Shown here in pieces: positions 18,292 to 27,450 of a stretch of DNA of 64,000 nt (position 1 is its first letter; every line of letters starts with the position of its first letter). The DNA lies in NCBI GenBank assembly GCA_910577185.1, contig CAJTLR010000002.1:1-64000 (forward strand), given 5' to 3'. The notes under the pieces are model-generated. The model saw only the letters and a program-made list of their open reading frames with translations, searched no databases and was not told where the DNA came from. A program made the translations under genes and the position numbers. The DNA is from an uncultured Acetatifactor sp. (GTDB lineage: Bacteria > Bacillota > Clostridia > Lachnospirales > Lachnospiraceae).

Positions 18292-20624
18292 CTCTTTAGT
18301 TTCACCACCAGCCTGAAGCCATCCTGATAAGCGGTATCGATGGCAACGCTTCCTTTCATTTCTTCTACCAGTTGTCTCACATGATACAAACCGATCCCAA
18401 AGCCTTTTTTGCTCACATTGCTGGATAATCCCCACTCAAACAGCATTTCCGGATCCACATCACTGTCCAGCCCCAGGCCATCATCCGTGAATGCGATTTC
18501 CACATATCCGGCAAGCTGCCGCAGGGATATCCGCAGCATCTGCGCCCCTGCCTTTATGGAATTGCCGGACACATTATCCAGAATCACACCGATTGCAGAG
18601 GCGTCAAATCTGCATCTGAAGTCCTGGTCCTTTGGCGTCAGTTCATACTGAATTCCCCCCAGTGCCATTCCGCCATCAATATACTGGCGCAGAAAATCAT
18701 AAATGTTGTTGGATCCTTCCTGTTTTAATGCCTGATTGCCATGAATTGCCAGGTCGGCCAGTTTGCGGGCCTTCTCATTGGCCTGGTGGATCTCTCCCAG
18801 CGCCTCCAGCACGGTTCTTTCGTCCGCATCCTTCCCCTTTACCAGTTCCTCCCACAGAAGCGCCATATTCCCCTTGATGGCATCCGTCAGAGTATACACG
18901 GTGTGGAATCCGCCAATCAGGTTTGTCACATTCTGGTTCGCGGCTCCTGACAGAAAATAAACCTGCCTTCTGCGCGTTTCACTTTCCTGCCGGGCCTGAG
19001 CCAGTTCTTTTTCCCTGGCATCATTGGCCTCTTCCAGTTTTTTATTATCCTGCAATATACTTTCCGTTCTCTTTTTCACGGACCTGGCCAGTTCCAGCAG
19101 CGCATCATCCCGGGTCTTTTCCGCTACCATTTCCAGCTTCTGCAGGGAAACGGTAATTCCATCCTCTTTTTCCCCCCTCTTGTCCGTTCTCAGAATCTCC
19201 GGATTGCATTCCACGCTCAGGATATCATCCACATTGATATTTGTGATAAACTGGGCCACAATCTCCCCGCCGATCTCCTCCGGGGAAATGATTCGGTTGT
19301 GCTCCGATTTTAACGGCTCTCCCCAGTTGATCAGACGGACTACATATTTTTCCAGTGCCTTCAGGACATATTCGTGGAATAACTCTTCCAGCATGTCCAC
19401 TCCCGGGGTGCGTATAAAACCGTGGGCCCGGCTGGAGGTCTCCACAAACTGTTCATTATCCCCCCTTATGGAAATGCGCCCTATGATCTCCCTGGTTCCG
19501 ATAAAACGGTTCCAGCCCTGCGCCTTCCTCTGGTCAATCCCGAAAAAATCCTGTCCCGGCTCCCCATAGGGATGAATCCGGAACCCGTTTTTATAGAGAA
19601 AAACCGAGCCATAATTTTTAGGCTGGACGCCTCCCATCTGGCGGGTAAAGTTTACCTTTGCGCTCTGGTTCAGATAAAACACGGAAATATGTATATTCTT
19701 CAGCAGCCTATATTTCCTGTTTTTTTCCGTGACGGTAAAAATGTACTGTCCCCGGTCAGAAAGCCTGCTGGTGATACTGCTGCCGTCCTCCGATACCCAC
19801 ACTTCCATATTGGTGGTTTTGATATTTAATGTTTCAAAAATATCATTTTTGATCTTTCCGTTTACAACATCCCGATGAGGGTTGATTCTTTTTCGGGTAA
19901 AATCTTTTTCTGCCAGTGTTTTCTCATACTCGTCCAGCAGTTTCCGGTCTGTCGCTTCCTCTGAGGGCACCAGCAGCTCAATCTCAAAGGGCAGGTCTCC
20001 CTTATCGGCATCAGGACTGATGAGCTTCATCAGGGAACGTTTCAGTTTCAGCAGGTCCTCCCTGCCCCACTCTTCCCGCAAGTCTTCCACCACAAGCGTT
20101 GTCCCCTGGCAAAAACCTCCGGGAAGCGCATCCGTCACGGAATACCCCACGGGAATCTCCATAAATTCCTTCTTGTCGTCCATCTCGAAACGGCTCCAGT
20201 TTATGGTCACCGCATGTACAGAATTTTCCCTTTCCGTCTTCGTCAGCAGCTGAAGGGATGTCCCCAGCCTATCGCAGGAAAAACGTCCCACTCCCTTTGC
20301 CCCTGCCGCCTCCCGTCTGATCTTATCCCGGTAGGAACTCTTTGTCCTATTCTGCGGCTTTTTATCCGAGTAGGCCACAAACAGCCACTTCTGAATGATA
20401 TCCTGGTAAGTCATCCCGCTTCCGTTATCGGAAATAATGATTTTTCCCTTTCCGTTTTCCGGAAAACGAAAACATAGCTCCACCTTGCTGGCACCCGCAT
20501 CATAGGCATTTTTTACCAGCTCAAATACCGCAATATATTTATCACTGATCAGGTCCCGCCCAATGACATCTTTTAAACCGGCACTTACCCGGAAAGATAA
20601 TGTGGCATTCTCTGTCTTTCCCAT
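18288..20624 (-). CDS. Large kinase-like protein with Hsp90-type and histidine-kinase-type ATPase domains
   Basis: 778-residue soluble protein with two GHKL ATPase modules. The N-terminal one resembles Hsp90/MutL/MORC: N box ELVKNAYDAGASK near residue 30, ISDNGSGM near 60 and GAKGVGRFSCDR near 105, followed by a transducer-like region to about 450. A coiled coil (about 500-570) leads to a dimer/phospho-acceptor-like segment with a single His in LIGGFHTVYT, then a histidine-kinase ATPase: N box DNVSGNSIKAGA, G1 TDDGLGL, G2 GFGIGLYHV. There are no membrane segments, so the signal is intracellular. The start chosen is the ATG of MGKTENATLSF, seven codons inside the longest frame, with CGGAGG before it. 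It is coupled to the receiver-HEPN gene. Confidence 0.85.
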   Translation of the reverse strand: MGKTENATLSFRVSAGLKDVIGRDLISDKYIAVFELVKNAYDAGASKVELCFRFPENGKGKIIISDNGSGMTYQDIIQKWLFVAYSDKKPQNRTKSSYRDKIRREAAGAKGVGRFSCDRLGTSLQLLTKTERENSVHAVTINWSRFEMDDKKEFMEIPVGYSVTDALPGGFCQGTTLVVEDLREEWGREDLLKLKRSLMKLISPDADKGDLPFEIELLVPSEEATDRKLLDEYEKTLAEKDFTRKRINPHRDVVNGKIKNDIFETLNIKTTNMEVWVSEDGSSITSRLSDRGQYIFTVTEKNRKYRLLKNIHISVFYLNQSAKVNFTRQMGGVQPKNYGSVFLYKNGFRIHPYGEPGQDFFGIDQRKAQGWNRFIGTREIIGRISIRGDNEQFVETSSRAHGFIRTPGVDMLEELFHEYVLKALEKYVVRLINWGEPLKSEHNRIISPEEIGGEIVAQFITNINVDDILSVECNPEILRTDKRGEKEDGITVSLQKLEMVAEKTRDDALLELARSVKKRTESILQDNKKLEEANDAREKELAQARQESETRRRQVYFLSGAANQNVTNLIGGFHTVYTLTDAIKGNMALLWEELVKGKDADERTVLEALGEIHQANEKARKLADLAIHGNQALKQEGSNNIYDFLRQYIDGGMALGGIQYELTPKDQDFRCRFDASAIGVILDNVSGNSIKAGAQMLRISLRQLAGYVEIAFTDDGLGLDSDVDPEMLFEWGLSSNVSKKGFGIGLYHVRQLVEEMKGSVAIDTAYQDGFRLVVKLKR

Positions 20625-20794
20625 AATGCACCTCCGAAAGAGCATAGTCTTCTCATCCCATCATGTCTGCCAGTCTGTGGTACTCTTTATCTCCAGAATA
20701 TACACATGACTTCATAAAATCCTTCATTTTTGGCAATTACTACACATAGTGATTATATACCCAGGCTTTCGATAAGTCAAATGGAGGGCTTTGC

Positions 20795-21124
20795 ATGAAT
20801 ACTGCTTATTTTGTGAAAGTATCGGACGGGCTAACCTGGAACGTACTCCGCGAAAAAATCCTGCTCCAGGAAAAAAAGGGCTGCCGTCCACTGCCGTTTC
20901 TCATCTCAAAGAGACTGGCCGTTTCTCCCCTGGAATTTCATATTCTGTCAGGAAACATCCTTGTCCCGGCAAAATGTTATACCCCCTACACAGCCGTATC
21001 CACGGCTGATTCCATGGGTATCTGGCACTGTATCTTCCTGGAATCGGCCCAGGATTCCAGGAATCTGCTGCTCTACACCGCCGGCAGGGGATTCCCCCTA
21101 TATGCATCGTCCCTATTCCCCTGA
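20795..21124 (+). CDS. Small conserved-type protein of unknown function
   Basis: 109-residue protein divergent from the kinase/HEPN unit. ATGGAGGGCTTTGC immediately before the ATG is a strong ribosome binding site, which is the main reason I call it. It is mixed alpha/beta with no membrane segment; the middle has a run of hydrophobic beta strands (LEFHILSGNILVPA). I do not recognise a named catalytic motif. About 170 bases separate it from the kinase start, enough for divergent promoters. It could be a small partner or antitoxin-like factor for that unit, but nothing in the sequence proves it. Confidence 0.6.
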   Translation: MNTAYFVKVSDGLTWNVLREKILLQEKKGCRPLPFLISKRLAVSPLEFHILSGNILVPAKCYTPYTAVSTADSMGIWHCIFLESAQDSRNLLLYTAGRGFPLYASSLFP

Positions 21125-21199
21125 TGCGGGATTTCCCCGGCGGTGCAGACTTTCCCCTGGCGGTTCTGGCCTTCCCGGTATGCAGGAGTGTGCGGGAAA

Positions 21200-21487
21200 T
21201 TACTCCCGTTCCCTGACGGTCACAAGGCAGGTGTCCCCGGGCTGCTTTCCGATCCGGGAACGGATATCCTTCCTCAGCCCTATGATGTAGCAGATACTCC
21301 CGTCCTGATTTTTGACCCCCATATTTACCACACTGCCGTCATAGGGCACCCCGTCAAATGTGACATGCACCTTCACCCTGCCCCGTCCGAATTCTTCCCT
21401 GATGTCATAGGGAAAAATCACATAGGCGCCCCCGGTGTCCCCTGCGCTGAAAATCCCGGATTCATATTCATAAATTTTCTGGTTCAT
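21200..21487 (-). CDS. DUF1905 domain protein
   Basis: 95-residue single-domain protein resembling DUF1905, a small beta-barrel family. Readable signatures are AYVIFPYDIREEFGRGRVKVHVTFDG (cited here as its two halves AYVIFPYDIREEFGRG and RVKVHVTFDG), YDGSVVNMGV and IRSRIGKQPGDTCLVTV. Function is unknown; other members are often fused to or next to bacteriocin-protection YdeI-like domains. AGGAG precedes the ATG at MNQKIYEY; the 15 upstream codons have no site. It converges with the small gene ending at 21124. Confidence 0.8.
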   Translation of the reverse strand: MNQKIYEYESGIFSAGDTGGAYVIFPYDIREEFGRGRVKVHVTFDGVPYDGSVVNMGVKNQDGSICYIIGLRKDIRSRIGKQPGDTCLVTVRERE

Positions 21488-21588
21488 GTTTCGTTTTCTC
21501 CTTTTTCCATTCCTTTGTAACAGTTTCGGCAAATCAGGAAACCCTTATGCTTCCTTTCCCCATCCTTTTCCCGGCCCTGAAATCAAAA

Positions 21589-21660
21589 GTGACAATTCTT
21601 GGGGAGCATGGTATAATGACCTTATTCCGGAAAGGAAGCGGCCGAATAAAAATGCGTATC
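21589..21660 (+). promoter_or_regulatory. Promoter upstream of aroA, carrying a dispersed repeat
   Basis: GTGACA (21589-21594), a 17-base spacer and TATAAT (21612-21617) give a near-consensus sigma-A promoter about 115 bases before aroA. From the -10 onward about 38 bases (TGGTATAATGACCTTATT, then CCGGAAAGGAAG, then GGCCGAAT) match, with one difference, the minus-strand repeat units at 36.2-36.4 kb. Confidence 0.75.
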
Positions 21661-21730
21661 CGGCTTTTGTTCCTGCCAACGGAATCCCTTCCGTTGTATC
21701 GCGCGACGCAACACGCAGACAGGCTTAAAA

Positions 21731-23056
21731 ATGACAATTCCTGACACATATGCAGTCCCTTGTTTATATCATTCCTTACGGTCCGGTTCCAGACCGCTGC
21801 AGGTACAGGTTCCCGGCTCCAAAAGCATCACAAACCGCGCCCTGCTCCTGGCAACCCTGGCAGATGGCCTTTCCTGTTTAAAAGGCGCTCTTTTTTCGGA
21901 CGATTCCAGGCATTTTTTAAAATGCATTCAGGATCTGGGGTTCCAGGTATCGCAGGATGAAGCCCGCCGCCAGATCACCGTTCAGGGACAGGGCGGACTC
22001 ATCCCTCTCCCGGAAGCGGCCCAGTATGTGGGCAGCGCGGGAACGGCAGCCCGCTTTCTCACTGCCTTTCTGGGACTTTCCCAGGGCGTATACCATATGG
22101 ATGCCTCGGAACAGATGCGCAGGCGTCCCATGGCCCCTTTGCTGGATTCCCTGAAGGAACTGGGCTGTGAGGTGATTCCCGGCCCCGGAGGCAGGGAAGG
22201 CCATTTTCCCTTCACACTGCGCGGCCACGGTTTCCAAAAAGACCATATCACCGTCAATATTGACAGCAGCAGCCAGTTCTTAAGCGCCCTGCTGATTGCC
22301 TCCTGCCTGTGCGAAAAGGATTTTACCACTTGTATCGAAGGTTCCCATGGCATGTCCTATATCGAAATCACTTTAAAAATGATGGAACAATTCGGTGTAC
22401 GGGTACAAAAATCCGGGGAACGTGCCTACCTGACCAGGGCCGGCCAGCGGCTTCAGGCCAGGAATTACCAGATAGAGCCGGATGTGTCTGCCGCCTGTTA
22501 TTTCTATGCCATGAGTCCTTTGCTGCACCTTCCTGTCATTGTGGAGCAGGTGCATTTTGATTCCATGCAGGGCGATGTGGCTTTTGTGCGGATTCTGGAA
22601 CAAATGGGCTGCACTGCACGGGATACCGATTCCGGCATTCTAATCTCCCCGCCTGCCGGACGGGTTTTCCGGGGCGTCACCGTGGATATGTCCGGCTGTT
22701 CGGACCAGGCCATCACCCTGGCAGCCATAGCCCCCTTTGCGGAAAGTCCCACCACCATCACCGGCATAGGCCATATCCGGCACCAGGAGAGCGACCGCAT
22801 CTGTGCCATTGTCACGGAACTGTCCAAAATGGGCATCCGCTGCCATGAGGAGGAAAGCAGCATCACGGTTTATCCCGGCAACCCCGGACCTTCCGTTGTA
22901 AACACCTATGACGACCATCGTATTGCCATGGGTTTTTCCCTGACCGGTCTCCGTTGCCCCGGAATTGTCATTGACAATCCCGGCTGCTGCCGCAAAACCT
23001 TTGAAGAATATTTTCAAACCCTGGACCATATTGTGGCAGAATTATCATCCGGGTAA
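21731..23056 (+). CDS. aroA: 3-phosphoshikimate 1-carboxyvinyltransferase (EPSP synthase)
   Basis: Sixth step of the shikimate pathway: joins shikimate-3-phosphate with phosphoenolpyruvate. 441 residues, normal for the family. Conserved blocks are PGSKSITNRALLLATLADG near residue 29, GSAGTAARFLTAFLGL near 97, HQESDRI and YDDHRIAMGF near 395. The start lacks a strong Shine-Dalgarno (only AGG at a loose distance), although the upstream promoter is strong. No other aromatic-pathway genes are nearby, so it is a detached aroA. Whether it is a glyphosate class I or class II type I cannot judge by eye. Confidence 0.93.
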   Translation: MTIPDTYAVPCLYHSLRSGSRPLQVQVPGSKSITNRALLLATLADGLSCLKGALFSDDSRHFLKCIQDLGFQVSQDEARRQITVQGQGGLIPLPEAAQYVGSAGTAARFLTAFLGLSQGVYHMDASEQMRRRPMAPLLDSLKELGCEVIPGPGGREGHFPFTLRGHGFQKDHITVNIDSSSQFLSALLIASCLCEKDFTTCIEGSHGMSYIEITLKMMEQFGVRVQKSGERAYLTRAGQRLQARNYQIEPDVSAACYFYAMSPLLHLPVIVEQVHFDSMQGDVAFVRILEQMGCTARDTDSGILISPPAGRVFRGVTVDMSGCSDQAITLAAIAPFAESPTTITGIGHIRHQESDRICAIVTELSKMGIRCHEEESSITVYPGNPGPSVVNTYDDHRIAMGFSLTGLRCPGIVIDNPGCCRKTFEEYFQTLDHIVAELSSG

Positions 23057-23120
23057 ACACAAAAGGCACCTGAACCCTGGCAGCCATAATCCCTCAGGTC
23101 CGTTCCATATCCTAAATCAA

Positions 23121-23146
23121 ATACCCCGCTGCAGGCAACGGGGTAT
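23121..23146. terminator. Hairpin between convergent aroA and GH42 genes
   Basis: ATACCCCG (23121-23128) and CGGGGTAT (23139-23146) with a 10-base loop. The U tract is poor on the plus strand and modest on the minus strand (TTGATTT), so this is a weak bidirectional terminator candidate. Confidence 0.5.
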
Positions 23147-23269
23147 CAAAATCCCGCCTCCCGGTGTGCCTGACTCTGGTTCAGTCACCCGGAAAGCGGG
23201 ACGAAATTATCAAACACGGTCTAAAATGCAGGGCAGCCTCTCAGGACCGCCTCAGCTTCTGCAAATACT

Positions 23270-25300
23270 TTAATCCCTCTTCACTACCGCCGCACCGTAT
23301 TCCGGCAAAATCAGACTGTCATCCACCCTGGTCCCCGTGAGCAGTTCCTTTCCCCGGATTCCGGAAACGGCTTTTTCTTCTGCCGTACAGTTCAGATAAA
23401 AGGCATATGTCCCCTCATCACCGCTTCTCTCATGATACTCCACTCCTTCGGGCAGGTCCTGGGCGAAAATACGTGCGTCTTTCATCATTTTTTCAAACAG
23501 CGGTCTCATCCGGCCGGCATCTGTCCTGGCAGCCACATAGTAGGCATTGCCCTCTCCGTAATGTTTGCAGGTCACGGCCGCCATACCCCGGTAGAAATCT
23601 TCCGTGTAGCTCCCCAGTACTTCCGCGTCCTGCACCCGCAGAATCTCCGCGTAGTCCCTGACTTCCCAGATGCTTCCATCGGCCATTTGAATCCCGTTCC
23701 TGTCTCCGGGATAAAGGGAATCAATTTCCTCGCTGACAATGCCGAACAGCTCTTTCAGTCCGTCTCCCGGAAATCCGCCAAGATAGCAGAGCGTATCCCT
23801 GTTCACATAGCCGGTAAAATATGTTGCCAGCAGCTGGCCTCCCCTTTCCACAAAAGTCTTCAGGTTCTGTGCCGTCCCCGGCTGCAGCAGGAAAAGCATG
23901 GGCGCCACCACCAGGTCATAGCGGTTCAGATTTTCATCGGAGCCCACCACATCCATATCGATGCCCAGTTTGAAAAATTCTTCCCAGATGCCCCTGCAGG
24001 TTTCCTCATACCTTTTGCTCTCCTGGGACAGCGCCTTGGTATCCGCCACGGCCCAGCGGTTATCCCAGTCAAACAAAAGCGCCGCCCTGGTCCTGACTGT
24101 GGTTCCCGCCGCAGGGGCAATTTTCTTCAGCAAATCCCCTACTTCAGCCACTTCCCTGAAAATCCTTGTGTCGTCCGTTCCGATATGGTCCACCACGGCC
24201 CCGTGAAACTGTTCAAAGGATCCGCGGCTTTTTCTCCACTGGAAATACTGTACGGAATCGGAACCGCAGGCAATGGCCTGCAGACAGGCAAGCCTGTGAA
24301 TGCCGGGACGCTTCAGCTTATTTACCGGCTGCCAGTTTACGAGACCGGGAGCGCTCTCCATCATCATAAACGGCTTCCCGGCTTTCAGGGAACGCATAAC
24401 AGAGTGCTGGAAGGCCGTCTCCCGCATGGTTTCCGCCAGCGTCTCCCGGTCATTGTGGAATTCCGGATAATTATCCCAGGATATCACATCCAGCTCCGGG
24501 GCCATCTTCCGGTAATCCAGTCCGCCGAACAGGCGCATAAAATTGGCCGTCACCGGAATTTCCGGCGTCACGCTGCGCAGCACCCCTGTCTCATGCTTCA
24601 TGAAATCATTGGTGTTCCAGGTGGTAAATCGCTTCCACTCCAGATTCAGCCCCATAACGCTGGTCTCGCCGTTTTCAAAGGGAGGCTCGATCTGGTCAAA
24701 ACTGTTGTACCGGTGGCTCCAGAACGTGGTCCACCAGGCGGCGTTCAGTTTTTCAATATCATGGTCATACTGTTCCCACAGATACTGCCGGAATTTCTTC
24801 ACACAATAAGGGCAGAAACATTCCCCGCTGAATTCATTTGAGATATGATACAGGATTACACCCGGATGGGAGCCGAAACGTTTTGCCAGCTTCCTGTCGA
24901 TGATTTCCACTTTCTCCCGGTATTTGGGCGAAGACATGCAATGGTTGTGCCTGCCGCCGTGCCGGGCGCGCATCCCCCTTCTGTCCACCCGCATGGCCTC
25001 GGGATAAGCGGCGTCAAGCCAGGCAGGACGGGCGCCCGAAGGTGTGGCAAGCACGGTATAAATGCCGTTTTCGTACAGCCTGTCTATGATGGCTTCCAGC
25101 CATTCGAAATGGAACTCCCCTTCCTTTGGTTCCAGGACAGACCAGGAAAACACCCCCAGCGTCGCGCTGTTAATACCGGCCTTCTTCATCAGCCGTATGT
25201 CCTCCTCCAGAATATCCGGCCTGTCCAGCCACTGTTCGGGATTGTAATCGCCGCCGTGGACAAACCCCCCTGTCTGCGGAAACAAAATATTTTTCTCCAT
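23270..25300 (-). CDS. Beta-galactosidase, glycoside hydrolase family 42
   Basis: Cytoplasmic enzyme hydrolysing terminal beta-D-galactosides, commonly galacto-oligosaccharides or arabinogalactan fragments in Clostridia and bifidobacteria. About 676 residues in the usual three-domain plan: TIM barrel beginning GGDYNPEQWLD, acid/base Glu in HISNEFSG (about residue 156), zinc-type cysteines CFCPYC just after it, nucleophile Glu in MMMESAPGLVNW (about 316), then a trimerisation domain and a small C-terminal beta domain. I start at ATG rather than the GTG six bases upstream because GGAGGAGG is too close to the GTG. It stands alone, 45 bases after no obvious partner. Confidence 0.93.
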   Translation of the reverse strand: MEKNILFPQTGGFVHGGDYNPEQWLDRPDILEEDIRLMKKAGINSATLGVFSWSVLEPKEGEFHFEWLEAIIDRLYENGIYTVLATPSGARPAWLDAAYPEAMRVDRRGMRARHGGRHNHCMSSPKYREKVEIIDRKLAKRFGSHPGVILYHISNEFSGECFCPYCVKKFRQYLWEQYDHDIEKLNAAWWTTFWSHRYNSFDQIEPPFENGETSVMGLNLEWKRFTTWNTNDFMKHETGVLRSVTPEIPVTANFMRLFGGLDYRKMAPELDVISWDNYPEFHNDRETLAETMRETAFQHSVMRSLKAGKPFMMMESAPGLVNWQPVNKLKRPGIHRLACLQAIACGSDSVQYFQWRKSRGSFEQFHGAVVDHIGTDDTRIFREVAEVGDLLKKIAPAAGTTVRTRAALLFDWDNRWAVADTKALSQESKRYEETCRGIWEEFFKLGIDMDVVGSDENLNRYDLVVAPMLFLLQPGTAQNLKTFVERGGQLLATYFTGYVNRDTLCYLGGFPGDGLKELFGIVSEEIDSLYPGDRNGIQMADGSIWEVRDYAEILRVQDAEVLGSYTEDFYRGMAAVTCKHYGEGNAYYVAARTDAGRMRPLFEKMMKDARIFAQDLPEGVEYHERSGDEGTYAFYLNCTAEEKAVSGIRGKELLTGTRVDDSLILPEYGAAVVKRD

Positions 25301-25349
25301 GTGCACGCCTCCTCCTATTTATCGTTATCTCTCTTTTTACAGAAACCAC

Positions 25350-25754
25350 TCAGTCTTTTTTTACATACAGCATATCCACCTTCTGGATATGACCGATCAG
25401 CCAGCCTATCAGAAAGTCCAGCAGACTTTTCACTATCTCATCCTGCTTTTCGCAGTCCTCCCCGGCCAAATCCAGATCAAATTTCATCAGGTTCTGCTCA
25501 AAGCTGCGATGCAGCGCCACATGGGCAGGTATATGTGCATATTGAATGCTCCCCATATAAGCCTCCTCATGGGCAAAATGGTTTTTGGTGTAGTTGATCA
25601 ATTCCGAGAGCAGACTTGTCAGCTGTTCCGTCTTGTCATGGAGCATATTATCATCCAGAAGATCATGGGTCTCCTGCGCCAGCTCAAAAAGGTGTGTATG
25701 CTCCTGGTCGATTTCCGCTATCCCCGTATAATATTCCGGTCTCATTTCGTACAT
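25350..25754 (-). CDS. Bacteriohemerythrin
   Basis: 134-residue four-helix-bundle protein with a non-heme di-iron site that binds oxygen. Iron ligands are visible in order: His in DQEHTHLFEL, His and Glu in NHFAHEEAYM, and His...His in HIPAHVALHRSF with a late Asp in KFDLD. The start is the ATG of MYEMRPEYY, preceded by AGGAAGACGAAAACA; a longer frame has no site. In anaerobes these proteins are thought to scavenge or sense oxygen. It sits upstream of and in the same direction as the GH42 gene, with about 50 bases between, but a functional link is unlikely. Confidence 0.9.
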   Translation of the reverse strand: MYEMRPEYYTGIAEIDQEHTHLFELAQETHDLLDDNMLHDKTEQLTSLLSELINYTKNHFAHEEAYMGSIQYAHIPAHVALHRSFEQNLMKFDLDLAGEDCEKQDEIVKSLLDFLIGWLIGHIQKVDMLYVKKD

Positions 25755-25966
25755 TGTTTTCGTCTTCCTTTCCCTTTGTAACAGCATTTGGATCTTTATT
25801 ATTTTACAGCGAACACGTCCCGTTGGCAAGAGCAAGCCGGGAGAATCCGTTTCCCGAAAAGAAAGTTGTATTATAGCCGGGTTTGATGTAAACTATTGGA
25901 TAAGAGCAGAATCGGAACGGGTATAGGACGCCTGATCCCGGCTGCAGGGCCGGTTTCGGAATTTAT

Positions 25967-26434
25967 ATGATGGGAGATGTAGCGATTATGGCTGTATTTT
26001 ATATATTGGTGATTCTGGGAATATTCTGCGGAGATCTGTGGGTCAAAAACCGGATAGAAAAGGCAAAGTCCCTGCCGGACACGGTCTTAGGCGGGCGCAT
26101 TCTCATCCGGAAATATCACAACAAAGGCGCCGTGCTGAACCTGGGGCAGAAAAAAAGTTTTTGGGTAGCAGCCCTGTCCCTGGCGCTGTGTTTTCTGATG
26201 TCCGTTGTGTTCCTGCTCAGCCTGGGCCGGAGGGGCAGCCGCACCCTGCGCCTGGGGCTGTCCCTTCTCCTGGGCGGCGCTTTCAGCAATACCTATGACA
26301 GGCTGAAGCGGAAATATGTGGTGGATTATTTTTCTTTCCCGGTCAAATGGAAACCTCTGCGCAGAGTGGTATTCAATCTTTCCGACTTCTGTATTCTCAT
26401 CGGCGCCATGCTGTCTGTGGCCGGGGCCAGGTAA
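25967..26434 (+). CDS. lspA: Signal peptidase II-like protein
   Basis: Membrane aspartic protease that cleaves prolipoproteins just before the lipidated Cys. 155 residues with four hydrophobic segments; catalytic Asp pair in NTYDRL and FNLSDF, and a KNRIEK segment after the first helix. The conserved GNxxDR motif is altered to SNTYDR and the central segment is basic (RLKRKYVVDYF), so it is a divergent member. Several lipoproteins in the window would need such an enzyme. Starts at 25967, 25970 or 25988 are all possible; GGGAG before 25988 supports the last. Confidence 0.8.
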   Translation: MMGDVAIMAVFYILVILGIFCGDLWVKNRIEKAKSLPDTVLGGRILIRKYHNKGAVLNLGQKKSFWVAALSLALCFLMSVVFLLSLGRRGSRTLRLGLSLLLGGAFSNTYDRLKRKYVVDYFSFPVKWKPLRRVVFNLSDFCILIGAMLSVAGAR

Positions 26435-26465
26435 ACCCCGGCCTCCTTGTGCGAAGCCGGGGTTT
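26433..26465. terminator. Bidirectional terminator between lspA and arcC
   Basis: AAACCCCGGC (26433-26442) and GCCGGGGTTT (26456-26465), a 10-bp perfect stem with a 13-base loop, between convergent genes. Confidence 0.85.
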
Positions 26466-26477
26466 GCAATATCAGCA

Positions 26478-27416
26478 TTATGAAAAAGTGATAACCGTGC
26501 CGGCTCTTCCCTGCACAGCCTCCTTGACCTTCTTCATGGAGGTAATCAGCACCCTTCCCTCCCTTACCTTTTCCAGATATGAGATGGCCGCCTCAACCTT
26601 CGGCAGCATGGTCCCGGCTTCAAACTGTCCCTGGGAAATGCCCTTCTTTGCCTCCGCCACGGTCATGGACCTTACCGGGGTCTGGTTTTCTTTGCCGAAA
26701 TCCCTGTATACATTATCCACTCCGGTCAGGATAATCAGTTCGTCACAATGCAGGTCAGACGCCAGTTTGCCTGCAATGGAATCCTTCTCAATCACTGCGG
26801 ACGCACCTTTCAGATTGTGCTGCTGTTCTATCACGGGAATGCCTCCTCCGCCGCAGGCGATGACCACCTGGTCTGCGTCAGCCAGCGCCCGGATGGCCTC
26901 TATCTCCACAATGTCGATGGGCTTGGGGGCGGCAACCACACGCCGGAATCCCTTTCCTGGATATTCCCTCACGTAATTTCCTTTTTTTATCTCCGTCTCG
27001 GCGTCATCCTTTGCCATATAGCGGCCAATGACTTTCGTGGGCTCATAAAAGGCCTCATCATACGGATCCACTGTCACCTGCGTCAGGATGGTGCTCACCG
27101 ACTTGGAGATTCCCCTGCCCAGCAGTTCGGAACGCAGGGCGTTCTGGATGTCATACCCCACATACCCCTGGCTCATGGCCGAGCACACACACATGGGCGC
27201 CGGAGTGTAATCAATGTAAACCCTGCGCAGCTCTGTCATGGCTTTGTGAATCATGCTCACCTGCGGCCCGTTGCTGTGAGTGATGGTCAGCTGATAGTCC
27301 TCCTCCACAAGATCTGCCAGTGCACTGGCAGTCACCCGGACCGCATCTCTCTGCGCCCCGGTGGTATAGCCTAATGCTTCGTGTCCCAGGGACACCACTA
27401 CCTTTTTCTTACTCAT
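26478..27416 (-). CDS. arcC: Carbamate kinase
   Basis: Makes ATP from carbamoyl phosphate and ADP, the last step of arginine, citrulline or agmatine fermentation and of some purine breakdown routes. 312 residues, full length. Motifs: VVSLGHEALGY at the N-terminus (usual GGNAL altered to GHEAL), NGPQVSMI, the basic EYPGKGFRRVVAAPKP loop, VIACGGGGIPV, and AEAKKGISQGQFEAGTMLPKVEAA near the end (read as two pieces, AEAKKGISQGQFEAG and TMLPKVEAA). GAGGTAAGCAT precedes the start. No arginine deiminase or transcarbamylase gene is nearby. Confidence 0.93.
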   Translation of the reverse strand: MSKKKVVVSLGHEALGYTTGAQRDAVRVTASALADLVEEDYQLTITHSNGPQVSMIHKAMTELRRVYIDYTPAPMCVCSAMSQGYVGYDIQNALRSELLGRGISKSVSTILTQVTVDPYDEAFYEPTKVIGRYMAKDDAETEIKKGNYVREYPGKGFRRVVAAPKPIDIVEIEAIRALADADQVVIACGGGGIPVIEQQHNLKGASAVIEKDSIAGKLASDLHCDELIILTGVDNVYRDFGKENQTPVRSMTVAEAKKGISQGQFEAGTMLPKVEAAISYLEKVREGRVLITSMKKVKEAVQGRAGTVITFS

Positions 27417-27450
27417 ATGCTTACCTCTTATTCCAGTTCCCTTTCCCGTC

